This document shows, in pieces, positions 17,938-26,243 of a stretch of 64,000 nucleotides of DNA. Both the position numbers and the translations under genes were made by a program. The stretch is from positions 1-64,000 of the forward strand of contig CBDCMH010000005.1 in the NCBI GenBank assembly GCA_965218935.1, given 5' to 3'. Every line of letters begins with the position of its first letter. Position 1 is the stretch's first letter. The notes under the pieces are model-generated. The model searched no databases. It was not told the origin of the DNA and was given only the letters and a program-made list of their open reading frames with translations. Origin of the DNA: JADFOI01 sp965218935 (GTDB lineage: Bacteria > Acidobacteriota > UBA6911 > RPQK01 > JADFOI01).

Positions 17938-18076
17938 GACCTGACCTCCTGACCTCAAACCAGACTTCGGGAGCCAAAGGTTGAGAGGTTCAAAGCTTCT
18001 CGGGAACAAATCAAGGAGTCGGAGTGAGCAGAGAGAGAAGGAAAAACGGGTCAAGTGGTCAGGTGGTCAGGAGGTC
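17938..18076. repeat. GGTCAGG-type repeat block between argF and metK
   Basis: GACCTGACCTCCTGACCTC at about 17938-17956 and GTCAAGTGGTCAGGTGGTCA at about 18050-18070 are opposite-strand versions of the same unit seen around the rhomboid gene. No gene or clear terminator lies between them. Confidence 0.5.
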
Positions 18077-19039
18077 TCAGCTTTTCCAGGTGGCGAACTT
18101 TTCGAGCCGCAAATAGCGCTCCACTTCTTTGGGGGCCAGCAGGAGAAGGAGCAGGGCCTTCTGGACGTGAAGGCGGTTCTCAGCCTGTTCGTAGACCAGT
18201 GATTGGGAGGAGTCCATGACCGAATCGGTGACTTCCTGGTTGCGATGGGCAGGGAGACAGTGCATGAAATAGGGATCCTTCCCGGTGGAGGCCATCAGTT
18301 CCGGGGTCACCTGGTAGCTCTGCAAAATTCGAACCCGCTCCCGCGCTTCCTCTTCCTGACCCATACTCACCCAGGTGTCGGTGTAGACTCCATCCGCTCC
18401 TTGAAGGCCTTCCACGGATTCGGTCCAACGAAAGGAGGCTGTGGCGGAAGTGGAAAGACTCTCGAAGTCCTGGGCCGCCTCCGGGTAAGGTGGATGGGAG
18501 CCGGGAGTGACGGCTACCAGGGACATGCCCGAAAGGGCGGCGGCGTGAATGAGCGAGGCACAGACGTTGTTTCCATCACCGATAAAGGCAAGCGTCTTCC
18601 CTTCCACATCTCCCCACTTTTCCTGCAGGGTAAAAACATCAGCCAGAGCCTGACAGGGATGTTCCGCATCACTGAGACCATTGATGACCGGTATGGATGC
18701 ATGCTCTGCCAGTTGGACCGCCGCCTCATGGGAAAAGGTTCGGGTCACGATGCAATCAAACCATCGCTCCAGATTGCGGGCCACATCGGTGAGCGATTCA
18801 CGACCACCCAGGCGGGACTCCTGATAGTCCAGATAAACGGCATCACCACCCAGCTGTTTCATTCCCAGCTCGAAGGTGAGACGGGTCCGCAGTGAAGACT
18901 TCTCAAAAACCAGCACCGAGCTCTTGCCAGCCAGCATCTGGCGGAAATTACTGGGCCGCTGCTTGACCTCGGCGCTCACATGAAGCAGCTGCTTCCACAA
19001 ATCCGCGCTGAGATCTTTCAGGGAGAGAAAGTCTTTCAT
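18077..19039 (-). CDS. argF: Ornithine carbamoyltransferase
   Basis: Converts ornithine and carbamoyl phosphate to citrulline. Start at the ATG overlapping the argH stop (19036-19039), giving 320 residues; an upstream in-frame start would overlap argH further. The carbamoyl-phosphate site is SSLRTRLTFELGM, with HPCQALAD and HCLPAHRNQEV. The ornithine loop is DTWVSMGQE; its SMG favours ornithine over acetylornithine. Last gene of an argR-argG-argH-argF run with coupled starts. Confidence 0.93.
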   Translation of the reverse strand: MKDFLSLKDLSADLWKQLLHVSAEVKQRPSNFRQMLAGKSSVLVFEKSSLRTRLTFELGMKQLGGDAVYLDYQESRLGGRESLTDVARNLERWFDCIVTRTFSHEAAVQLAEHASIPVINGLSDAEHPCQALADVFTLQEKWGDVEGKTLAFIGDGNNVCASLIHAAALSGMSLVAVTPGSHPPYPEAAQDFESLSTSATASFRWTESVEGLQGADGVYTDTWVSMGQEEEARERVRILQSYQVTPELMASTGKDPYFMHCLPAHRNQEVTDSVMDSSQSLVYEQAENRLHVQKALLLLLLAPKEVERYLRLEKFATWKS

Positions 19040-20433
19040 GAGAGATTTTCGATCCATTCCTTCCAATGGACAATCTGCTGCTCAATGGAGACCCGTCCCG
19101 AACTCCCCTTGTGCCAGCGTCGTCTCAGAAAGCTCTCCGGCTTGAGGACTTCGCTGACTTCAGGGCCACATTCGGGAACCAGTTCCTGAAGTTTCTTCAA
19201 AGGCAATTCTTCCAGGGCCAGCTCTTTCTCCAGGCAATAGGCCACCAGCTTTCCCACCGTCTCATGGGCCGCTCGAAAGGGGATGCCTCGGGTCACCAGG
19301 TACTCCGCCAGATCAGTGGCCATCAGAAAACCCTGCTGCAAAGCATCCTGGATCCGCTCCTGGTTGACTTGAAAACCGGAAATCACCAGAGGAATCACCT
19401 CCAAAGTCCCGCCAACTTCGTCAACGGCGCTAAAAAGGTGCGCCTTGTCCTGTTGAAGGTCGCGATGGTAGGAAGTGGGAAGACCCTTGAGCAGAACAGC
19501 CAGGGCCGAAGCGTGGCCCAACACGGAGGCCGTCTTGCCGCGTGTCAGCTCCAGGACATCCGGGTTCTTCTTCTGGGGCATCATGCTGCTGCCCGTACAG
19601 AGCGAATCAGGCAGCTCAATCCAACGGACCGCGGTACTGGAGAAGTAAATGAAATCCTCGGCAAGACGGCTGAGATGAAGCATCACCTGGCTGGCGATTT
19701 GAAGCAGTTCCAGAAGGAAATCCCGATCTCCCACCACGTCGTAACTGTTGGCAAAGCTGGCGGAAAACCCCAGTTCCTGAGCGCTTCGTTCCGGGTCCAG
19801 AGGAAGCGTACTTCCGGTTAAGGCTCCCGCCCCCAACGGAGACCTCGAGTGAAGCTTCTGGTAATCGGTCAAGCGGTGATTGTCCCGGCCCAGCATCTCA
19901 CAGAAAGCCAGCAGGTAATGCCCCCAGGAAAGAGGCTGTGCGGCCTGCAAATGAGTCCAGCCTGGGAAAAGATCGCCCTTGAGTTTCTGGGCACGCCCCA
20001 GCAGAGCCTTCTGGATCTCCACAATCTGAGTCCGCCAGAGCAACGCCGTCTCCAGGCAAAACAGCCTCAGATCGAGAGACACCTGATCATTTCTGCTCCT
20101 GCCCGTATGAAGCCGACCTCCTGCTTCCCCCACGATCTCCTGCAAGCGGTGCTCAATGTTCATGTGGATGTCTTCCAGATCATCCCGATAGGGGAACTCG
20201 CCCGACTTGATCTCTTCTTCGATCTGCTTGAGACCCTCAAGGATTCGTTTTTCATCCTCCGAGCTCACAATCCCCTGAGCCGCCAGCATGCGTACATGTG
20301 CTCGACTGCCTTGAATGTCGTAGGGAGCCAGCCGCCGGTCCAGATGCACCGAACGAGTGTATTCCTGTACGACGGGATCCAGCTCCGACTTGAATCGCCC
20401 TCCCCACGGTTTTTTCGTCTTTTCTTCACTCAT
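19036..20433 (-). CDS. argH: Argininosuccinate lyase
   Basis: Cleaves argininosuccinate to arginine and fumarate. The likely start is MSEEKTKKPWGGRF at 20433; an ATG at 20460 adds nine residues. About 465 residues, the usual length. Signature GSSMMPQKKNPD is complete. Other family segments are HTGRSRNDQVSLDLRLF and FPGWTHLQAAQPLSWGHYLL. It lies between argG and argF and overlaps argF by four bases. Confidence 0.94.
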   Translation of the reverse strand: MSEEKTKKPWGGRFKSELDPVVQEYTRSVHLDRRLAPYDIQGSRAHVRMLAAQGIVSSEDEKRILEGLKQIEEEIKSGEFPYRDDLEDIHMNIEHRLQEIVGEAGGRLHTGRSRNDQVSLDLRLFCLETALLWRTQIVEIQKALLGRAQKLKGDLFPGWTHLQAAQPLSWGHYLLAFCEMLGRDNHRLTDYQKLHSRSPLGAGALTGSTLPLDPERSAQELGFSASFANSYDVVGDRDFLLELLQIASQVMLHLSRLAEDFIYFSSTAVRWIELPDSLCTGSSMMPQKKNPDVLELTRGKTASVLGHASALAVLLKGLPTSYHRDLQQDKAHLFSAVDEVGGTLEVIPLVISGFQVNQERIQDALQQGFLMATDLAEYLVTRGIPFRAAHETVGKLVAYCLEKELALEELPLKKLQELVPECGPEVSEVLKPESFLRRRWHKGSSGRVSIEQQIVHWKEWIENLS

Positions 20434-20464
20434 TGAGCTACCTGTGGCCGGCCCCAACATCTCT

Positions 20465-21709
20465 TCAGCGGGTCTTATCCACCGCTTCCAGCTGACGGCC
20501 CTTCTCCAGGAGCGAGGCCACTCTTAAACGCAGCCCCTGGAGTTGAATAAACCCCTGTGCATCAGCCTGCGAATAAACCTCGTCGGCCTCGAAGGTGGCG
20601 TAGGCGGGATCGTAGAGATTGAAGGGTGAGCTTCGACCCTGGACCACGCAGTTTCCTTTGTAAAGCTGGATCTTGACCTTGCCCGTGACCCGCTTCTGGG
20701 AATTCTGGATCAGCTGCAATAGGAGTTCCATTTCGGGCGCAAACCAAAAACCGTAGTAAATCAACTCGGCGATACGGGGAGCCAGTTCATCCTTCAGGTG
20801 CTGCACTTCACGATCCAGCGTCAGGGACTCCAGGGCACGATGGGCCTTGTGCAGTACCGTCATGCCGGGCGTTTCATAGACCCCTCGGGACTTCATGCCC
20901 ACCATCCGGTTTTCCACCAGATCGACACGCCCCACACCGTTGGCACCGGCAACGCGGTTGAGTTCCTGGAGAATCTGGACCGGCCCCATCGCCTTGTCGT
21001 TCACCTTCACGGGAATGCCCGCCTCAAAATCGATGATGATCTCGGTCGGCGAATCGGGGGCTTGCTGTGGAGCCACGCTAAGCAGAAAGATATCTTCGGG
21101 AGGAGATTCCCAGGGATCCTCCAAAATGCCTCCCTCGTAGGAAGTGTGCATGATGTTCTGGTCGATGCTGTAAGGTTTCTCCTGGGTCGAAGTGATGGCA
21201 ATTCCAAAGGACTGGGCATAGCTGATCAGATCACTGCGTCCCTCGAACTCCCAGCTTCTCCAGGGGGCAAGAATCTTCAATTCAGGAGCCAGGGTCTGAA
21301 AGGTCAATTCGAACCGAATCTGATCGTTGCCCTTGCCCGTCGAGCCATGGGCAACGGCGTCAGCCCCCCAGTCCGCAGCCACCCGCACCTGCTCGCGGGC
21401 GATCACCGGCCGAGCCAGCGAGGTTCCCATCAGGTACTCTCCCTCGTAAAGGGCGTGGGCCTGCATGGCGGGAAAGCAAAATTCCCGGACAAACTCCTCG
21501 CGCAGGTCGGAAATGACCACTTGATCGGCCCCCGTCTCGTAGGCCTTCTTTTCGATCGAGGGCAGATCCTCACCCTGGCCCACATCGGCCACAAAGGCCA
21601 GAATGGGACAACCATACTTCTCCTTCAGCCAATGCAGCATGACCGAAGTATCCAGGCCGCCTGAGTAAGCCAAAACGATTTTCTTTACTTCGTCTGAACC
21701 CCTTGCCAT
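20465..21709 (-). CDS. argG: Argininosuccinate synthase
   Basis: ATP-dependent ligation of citrulline and aspartate. 414 residues with a good AGGAAGG Shine-Dalgarno. The PP-loop is LAYSGGLDTSVML. Other motifs: HGSTGKGNDQIRFEL, SIDQNIMHTSYEGGILED and GRVDLVENRMVGMKSRGVYE. Its start overlaps the argR end by 25 bases, so the two are co-translated and arginine repression would act on the whole arg run. Confidence 0.95.
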   Translation of the reverse strand: MARGSDEVKKIVLAYSGGLDTSVMLHWLKEKYGCPILAFVADVGQGEDLPSIEKKAYETGADQVVISDLREEFVREFCFPAMQAHALYEGEYLMGTSLARPVIAREQVRVAADWGADAVAHGSTGKGNDQIRFELTFQTLAPELKILAPWRSWEFEGRSDLISYAQSFGIAITSTQEKPYSIDQNIMHTSYEGGILEDPWESPPEDIFLLSVAPQQAPDSPTEIIIDFEAGIPVKVNDKAMGPVQILQELNRVAGANGVGRVDLVENRMVGMKSRGVYETPGMTVLHKAHRALESLTLDREVQHLKDELAPRIAELIYYGFWFAPEMELLLQLIQNSQKRVTGKVKIQLYKGNCVVQGRSSPFNLYDPAYATFEADEVYSQADAQGFIQLQGLRLRVASLLEKGRQLEAVDKTR

Positions 21710-22116
21710 AAATCCTTCCTCACCTTGCCGATATCGTACCCTTCCGCCACCACCACCAGGAGGGTGTCTTCACCCGCTACCGTTCCTAGAATCCCGGCCA
21801 AACGCAGGGCATCCACCCGGTAAGCTACAGCCGGCGCCATTCCCGGTTCGGTGTGCAAAACCAGCAGGTTTCCACTGACGTCGCAGCCGGTAATCTGAAA
21901 ACCCGGCATGTCTTCCATAATCGCATATTTATATTCGCCGTCTTCGCTGGTGGTCTTAACCACATGAAGTTCCTTCAGGTCACGGGACAAAGTGGCCTGT
22001 GTCACTTCAAAGCCAAGTGTTCCCAGCCTTTTGCGCAGGTTTTCCTGGCTGGAAATGCTCGTTCGATCGACCAGATCGAGGATGGCCTGGTGGCGCTTCT
22101 CCTTTTCTCTATACAC
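21685..22116 (-). CDS. argR: Arginine repressor
   Basis: 143 residues. N-terminal winged helix (RHQAILDLVDRTSISSQENL; GFEVTQATLSRDLKELHVVK) and C-terminal oligomerisation/arginine domain ending GTVAGEDTLLVVV. The best start is GTG at 22116. No Shine-Dalgarno precedes it: only six bases separate it from a palindrome that fits an ARG box. The message may be leaderless. First gene of argR-argG-argH-argF, so it very likely represses its own operon. Confidence 0.9.
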   Translation of the reverse strand: MYREKEKRHQAILDLVDRTSISSQENLRKRLGTLGFEVTQATLSRDLKELHVVKTTSEDGEYKYAIMEDMPGFQITGCDVSGNLLVLHTEPGMAPAVAYRVDALRLAGILGTVAGEDTLLVVVAEGYDIGKVRKDLWQGVQTK

Positions 22117-22121
22117 AAATT

Positions 22122-22137
22122 ATGTATATTTATACAT
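22122..22137. promoter_or_regulatory. Putative ArgR operator (ARG box)
   Basis: ATGTATATTTATACAT is a perfect 7+2+7 inverted repeat, AT-rich like known ARG boxes, six bases upstream of the argR GTG. A second, overlapping symmetric pair (TATAC at 22110-22114, GTATA at 22124-22128) could make a double box. Autoregulation of the arg operon is the natural reading. Confidence 0.55.
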
Positions 22138-22161
22138 TATGCGGTAAAAGTCAAGTTCGGA

Positions 22162-22233
22162 TTCGGCACCTGAGGTGCCTCCTACATTCAATTCCGGATG
22201 CTCCGGAGCGTAGGAGGCACCTCAGGTGCCGAA
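22162..22233. repeat. REP-like hairpin (24-bp perfect inverted repeat)
   Basis: The arm at 22162-22185 (TTCGGCACCTGAGGTGCCTC plus CTAC) is the exact reverse complement of 22210-22233, with a 24-base loop that itself contains TCCGGATGCTCCGGA. It lies between argR and mqnC and could stop transcription. The same GGCACCT..GGTGCCTCC core recurs near 26140. Confidence 0.8.
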
Positions 22234-22243
22234 CAAAACTTGT

Positions 22244-23323
22244 TTAGGCAATCCGGCGAAAGGTCTGGTAGAGGGTGTCGCGCTGGGCGGGGGTAAAACC
22301 CGCTTCTTCGATCACGGTCAGGAGGTCCTCTCGAGTGGCGGTGTTGTGAGCACCTGCCGTGCTCATGACATTTTCTTCAATCATGATGCTGCCCACATCG
22401 TTGGCTCCAAAGTGAAGCGCGATCTGGGCAACCGCTAAACCCTGGGTGAGCCAGGAGACCTGGAGGTTGGGGAAATTGTCCAGATAGATGCGACTGATGG
22501 CCAAAAGGGTGAGGTATTCCACCGGGCCCACCTTCCTGCTGATGGAAGCCTGCATGGGAGTTGCCTCCAGTTGGACGTTCCAGGGAATGAAGGCCACGAA
22601 TCCACCGGTCTCATCCTGCAGTCTGCGCAGCCGGTCCAAATGCGTGATGCGTTCTTCAAGGGTCTCCCCTCCTCCGATCATCATGGTTGCCGTGGTGAGC
22701 AGACCCTCTTCGTGAGCGATACGCATGACTTCCAGCCACTGGCTGGCGGTGCACTTGCCGGGACTGATCTCCTTGCGCATCCTTTCGGTCAGAATCTCGG
22801 CACCGCCGCCCGGGATGGAAATCAGACCGGCCGCCTTGAGACGACGAATTGCTTCTCGAATGCTGATCTTGCTCAAACGGGCCAGGACCACCACTTCCGG
22901 CGGTGAGAAACAGTGCAGATGGATGGGGTAGCGTTCCCGGATGGAACTGAGCAGGTTTTCATAGTAGTCGATCTTCAGATCGGGGTGCATGCCCCCCTGC
23001 ATCAGGATTCCTGTTCCTCCCAATTCAAGGGTTTCTTCGATCTTCTTGAAAATTGACTCCAAAGGGAGGATGTAACCTCCTTTCGCTCCCGGCTTTCGAT
23101 AGAAATTGCAGAAGGTGCAGCGGGCCACACAGACGTTGGTGTAGCTGATGTTGCGATCGATCAAGAAAGAGACGACCCCATCAGGGCATTTCTGGCGACG
23201 CACGTAGTCTGCCGCCTGTCCCACTTTCTGAAACTCCCCGGACTGGAGAAGGGTCAGTCCTTCCTCTGGACCGATCCGCTTGCTCTGGTAGACTTTCTGC
23301 AGGATTTTCTCAACCGATGGCAT
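22244..23323 (-). CDS. mqnC: Cyclic dehypoxanthinyl futalosine synthase
   Basis: Radical SAM enzyme of the futalosine route to menaquinone; cyclises dehypoxanthine futalosine. 359 residues. The cluster motif is CVARCTFCNFYRKPG (CxxxCxxC). Typical segments follow: ILMQGGMHPDLKIDYYENLL, IPGGGAEIL, LTTATMMIGGGETLEERI and STAGAHNTATREDLL. The related MqnE has a different start and motif spacing, so MqnC is preferred. It implies that menaquinone is the respiratory quinone, which matters for the sHdr-Etf-EMO electron route proposed further along. Confidence 0.9.
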   Translation of the reverse strand: MPSVEKILQKVYQSKRIGPEEGLTLLQSGEFQKVGQAADYVRRQKCPDGVVSFLIDRNISYTNVCVARCTFCNFYRKPGAKGGYILPLESIFKKIEETLELGGTGILMQGGMHPDLKIDYYENLLSSIRERYPIHLHCFSPPEVVVLARLSKISIREAIRRLKAAGLISIPGGGAEILTERMRKEISPGKCTASQWLEVMRIAHEEGLLTTATMMIGGGETLEERITHLDRLRRLQDETGGFVAFIPWNVQLEATPMQASISRKVGPVEYLTLLAISRIYLDNFPNLQVSWLTQGLAVAQIALHFGANDVGSIMIEENVMSTAGAHNTATREDLLTVIEEAGFTPAQRDTLYQTFRRIA

Positions 23324-23346
23324 GTTGGTATTCTAAGGTTTACCGC

Positions 23347-26028
23347 TCAGTGGGTCGGCACCCGGCGTTTGAGTTCTTCAAACCAGTTCTGGATGACATA
23401 GATTTGATTTTGTGCCTGTCCCGTGACTTCCTGGAGCATCAGGAATCTTTCCCCGTCGGGAGAGATGTCGTAGTACTGAAGTCCAGGAGGATTGGAGTGA
23501 CTCACATACGATCCCTCAAAGAGTACTCTGGGCCTGCTTGCGCTAAACGTCGGCTCCGTTTGAACAGAAACCACCATCATCGTGTCACCACTTCGATAAA
23601 AAAGCTCGCTGCCGTCGGGAGACCAAACCGGCTGTCCACCACCCTCCCCTTCCTCTGAGATCAACCACTTGACATCGGCTTTCGGATAGGGCGTGACATA
23701 CACCTGGATGTCACCTGTTTCATTGGAAACATAAGCCATCCACTTCCCGTCAGGTGAAAACTTGGAGCAGCACTCCCTATTGGGCGAAGCAACCAGGGGC
23801 TCAGATTTTCCATCTCCGTCCATGGCCAGAAGGGCTATGTCACCAGCAAAATTGAAAGCCAGGACACGACCATCCGGAGTAAATGAGTTCGGGATTTGTG
23901 CTGCTGTTGTAGCTGAGGTGAGTTGCTCCGGGGGGCTGCTGCGGTCGGCTCTCTGCCGGGCCAGATAACGTTCCTCTCTGCTGCCCGCTTGATAGACGAT
24001 CCACTCTCCATCGGGGGACCAGAGGGAAGTGGCACTCAGCTCCCCTTCAAAGGTAAAACGGCTAAAGGACTCCCCTTCCAGATCATAGAGCCAAACGTTG
24101 CGTTCCGGATCTTCTTCAAAAATGGAGAACACCACCCTCTTTCCATCGGGTGAGATGCGCGGACTTCTGATGTCCTTTCCTTCTTCCGTGACCAGATCTT
24201 CTCTCCCCTGGCGATCCACCCAGACCAATCTGTGCCCGTGGGGCGCTGAGATACCAGAGGGAACATAGACTAGCGTCCCTTCATCAGAAAGGCTGTAGTC
24301 AACGGAGGAGGCATCAGCAAGGTAACGCCTGATCCCCTCCAAAACAGGGACGGGACCACCTATAATCTCCAGACCAGCGAGATCAAACAGCACGGCCATC
24401 AGGGTTCCGGTTTCCTGCTCATAGACCAGATGCCCTGTGGGCACGTAATGGGCATCTCTGGCATTTTCCAGCAGGATCGTCTCTTCTCTGGTCTCCAGGG
24501 CAAGCACCGCCACCCTGAAGTTGGCAAAGCCGTGGCGGATGGTGTAAAGGATGGCCTGACCGCCGGGCAATATTTTGGGATTTATGTACCGAAGTCCGCT
24601 CTCCGGAAGGTCCCGGGTGGCCAGGCTCTCAGGCTCACCTCCTGAGTCCGGCAGTCGATACAGGCTTCCGCCTGCCGAGAAAACAATCGTCCCGTCAAGA
24701 CCCCAATTCCCACTCCTGCCTGTACTTATTGGAGCATCCCAGAGCGTCACCGCTCCTCCTCCCACCAGGGAAACCCTCTTGAGCTGGTTCTGTGCAAAGA
24801 AAGCCAACGACTCGCCGTTAGGAGAGAGGAAAAAATTCCCTCCTAAACCCTCGGTGCCGGAGATCGGTCTGACCTCAAACTCATCTATGGAACGCAGGTA
24901 GAGGGGTCCCCTGGTGCTTCGATAGACCACACGCTTTCCGTCACGTGTGATGGCCAGATCTCTGGAATTAAAACTCCCCAAAGGAACAGCTTCTGGAGGG
25001 GCAATGACAAACTTCTTGAGAGGCCCAGATCCGGCAAGTTGCGGTATAGGTCCGCTCAGATTCCACGAAGCCAAACCTGCTGCGAGAACCGCTATCACTG
25101 CCAGGCCCCAAGGAATCGCCCGCTTCCAGAGTGCGGGCTGGATGGGTCCCCCCAACCCAATTGCCGATGCCGCGGTAGCCCCAGTCAGTGCCTCCTCGAT
25201 TAATATCCGGGCACCATCGATGTGCTGAAGACGTTTGCCAGCATCTTTTTGCAAGCACCGGCTCATCAGAAAGCGGATTGTGCTGGGGAGGTCTCTCGGT
25301 AAGGCATCCCAGTCCGGCTCGCCTTCCAGGACCTTGGCCAGGGTATCGGTAACGGTCTCTCCCCCAAATGCTCGTTTACTGCTCAGCAACTCATACAACA
25401 CAGCCCCAAAAGCAAAAATATCCGCCCTCTTGTCTACCGGCTTCCCACGGGCCTGCTCAGGACTCATATAGGCCGCTGTCCCCAGGATCACTCCGGCCCG
25501 GGTCATCTCCTCCGTCAGAGTTGGAGATTGGGAAATATCAGTTACCGGAAACTCACCTTCAAACGCTTTCGCAAGACCAAAGTCCAGGATCTTGACCTTG
25601 CCTTCGGGAGTGACCTTTACATTAGCGGGTTTCAGATCGCGGTGAATGACGCCTTTCTCATGGGCAGCCTCTACTCCCTCTCCGATCTGGCGGCAGATCT
25701 CCAGGGTTTCCTCTACAGGCACTGGGCCCTTGGCCACACGCTCAGCCAGTGTTTCGCCTTCAACCAGCTCTAAGCTGAGAAGGCGCACACCATCGGCCTC
25801 CTCCAGACCGTAGATGGCTGCAATGTTGGGATGATTGAGTGAGGCCAGCAGTTTGGCTTCCCGTTCAAAGCGGGCCAGCCGCTGGGGATCTTTCGTGAAC
25901 TGCTCGGGCAGAACCTTGATGGCCACCTCACGGCTTAAGTTGGTGTCCTGGGCCCGGTACACGACACCCATTCCCCCCTCGCCAATCTTTTCCAGGATCT
26001 TGTAGTGACTGAGCTCAGTGCCGATCAT
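23347..26028 (-). CDS. Ser/Thr protein kinase with periplasmic TolB/WD40-like propeller
   Basis: 893 residues. Cytoplasmic kinase domain at 9-275: GEGGMGVVYRAQD glycine loop, catalytic K38 (VAIKVL), HRDLKPANVKV, DFGLAKA and GTAAYMSPEQARG. One membrane helix at about 303-325 (IPWGLAVIAVLAAGLASW). The extracytoplasmic part is a beta-propeller of repeated SPDGK/SPDGE blades (for example RISPDGKRVVFSIF; WSPDGEWIVYQAGS; FSPDGKWMAYVSNE). This architecture is expanded in Acidobacteriota. The ligand is unknown. It stands alone, two dozen bases from mqnC. Confidence 0.9.
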   Translation of the reverse strand: MIGTELSHYKILEKIGEGGMGVVYRAQDTNLSREVAIKVLPEQFTKDPQRLARFEREAKLLASLNHPNIAAIYGLEEADGVRLLSLELVEGETLAERVAKGPVPVEETLEICRQIGEGVEAAHEKGVIHRDLKPANVKVTPEGKVKILDFGLAKAFEGEFPVTDISQSPTLTEEMTRAGVILGTAAYMSPEQARGKPVDKRADIFAFGAVLYELLSSKRAFGGETVTDTLAKVLEGEPDWDALPRDLPSTIRFLMSRCLQKDAGKRLQHIDGARILIEEALTGATAASAIGLGGPIQPALWKRAIPWGLAVIAVLAAGLASWNLSGPIPQLAGSGPLKKFVIAPPEAVPLGSFNSRDLAITRDGKRVVYRSTRGPLYLRSIDEFEVRPISGTEGLGGNFFLSPNGESLAFFAQNQLKRVSLVGGGAVTLWDAPISTGRSGNWGLDGTIVFSAGGSLYRLPDSGGEPESLATRDLPESGLRYINPKILPGGQAILYTIRHGFANFRVAVLALETREETILLENARDAHYVPTGHLVYEQETGTLMAVLFDLAGLEIIGGPVPVLEGIRRYLADASSVDYSLSDEGTLVYVPSGISAPHGHRLVWVDRQGREDLVTEEGKDIRSPRISPDGKRVVFSIFEEDPERNVWLYDLEGESFSRFTFEGELSATSLWSPDGEWIVYQAGSREERYLARQRADRSSPPEQLTSATTAAQIPNSFTPDGRVLAFNFAGDIALLAMDGDGKSEPLVASPNRECCSKFSPDGKWMAYVSNETGDIQVYVTPYPKADVKWLISEEGEGGGQPVWSPDGSELFYRSGDTMMVVSVQTEPTFSASRPRVLFEGSYVSHSNPPGLQYYDISPDGERFLMLQEVTGQAQNQIYVIQNWFEELKRRVPTH

Positions 26029-26126
26029 AGATCTCCCTTCGATGCAGGTGCGGTGTTTGCTAAATGCTACGCTTGAAGGAGGTTAAAGGCAAATCCTCCT
26101 TGCGAATAGATTCTTACATGAGGCAA

Positions 26127-26243
26127 CGGGGATCCAAACCGGCACCTCAGGAGGGTGCCTCCCACATGGCCCGTGGGCTGAAGCCCACGGCTCTGGACTG
26201 CTTTCGTTGGCTCCAACAGAGCCGCAGGCTTTAGCCTGCGGGC
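26127..26243. repeat. Cluster of REP-like palindromes
   Basis: Three hairpins in a row. GGCACCTCAGGAGGGTGCCTCC is at about 26139-26161, CCGTGGGCTGAAGCCCACGG at about 26170-26189, and GCCGCAGGCTTTAGCCTGCGG at about 26221-26241. They lie between the kinase and acyl-CoA dehydrogenase genes. The first shares its core with the hairpin at 22162-22233. Confidence 0.75.

Noticed and set aside
17867..18076. SAM or SAH riboswitch in front of metK/ahcY
   Set aside because: No recognisable conserved core or pairing; the leader is short and holds GGTCAGG repeats.
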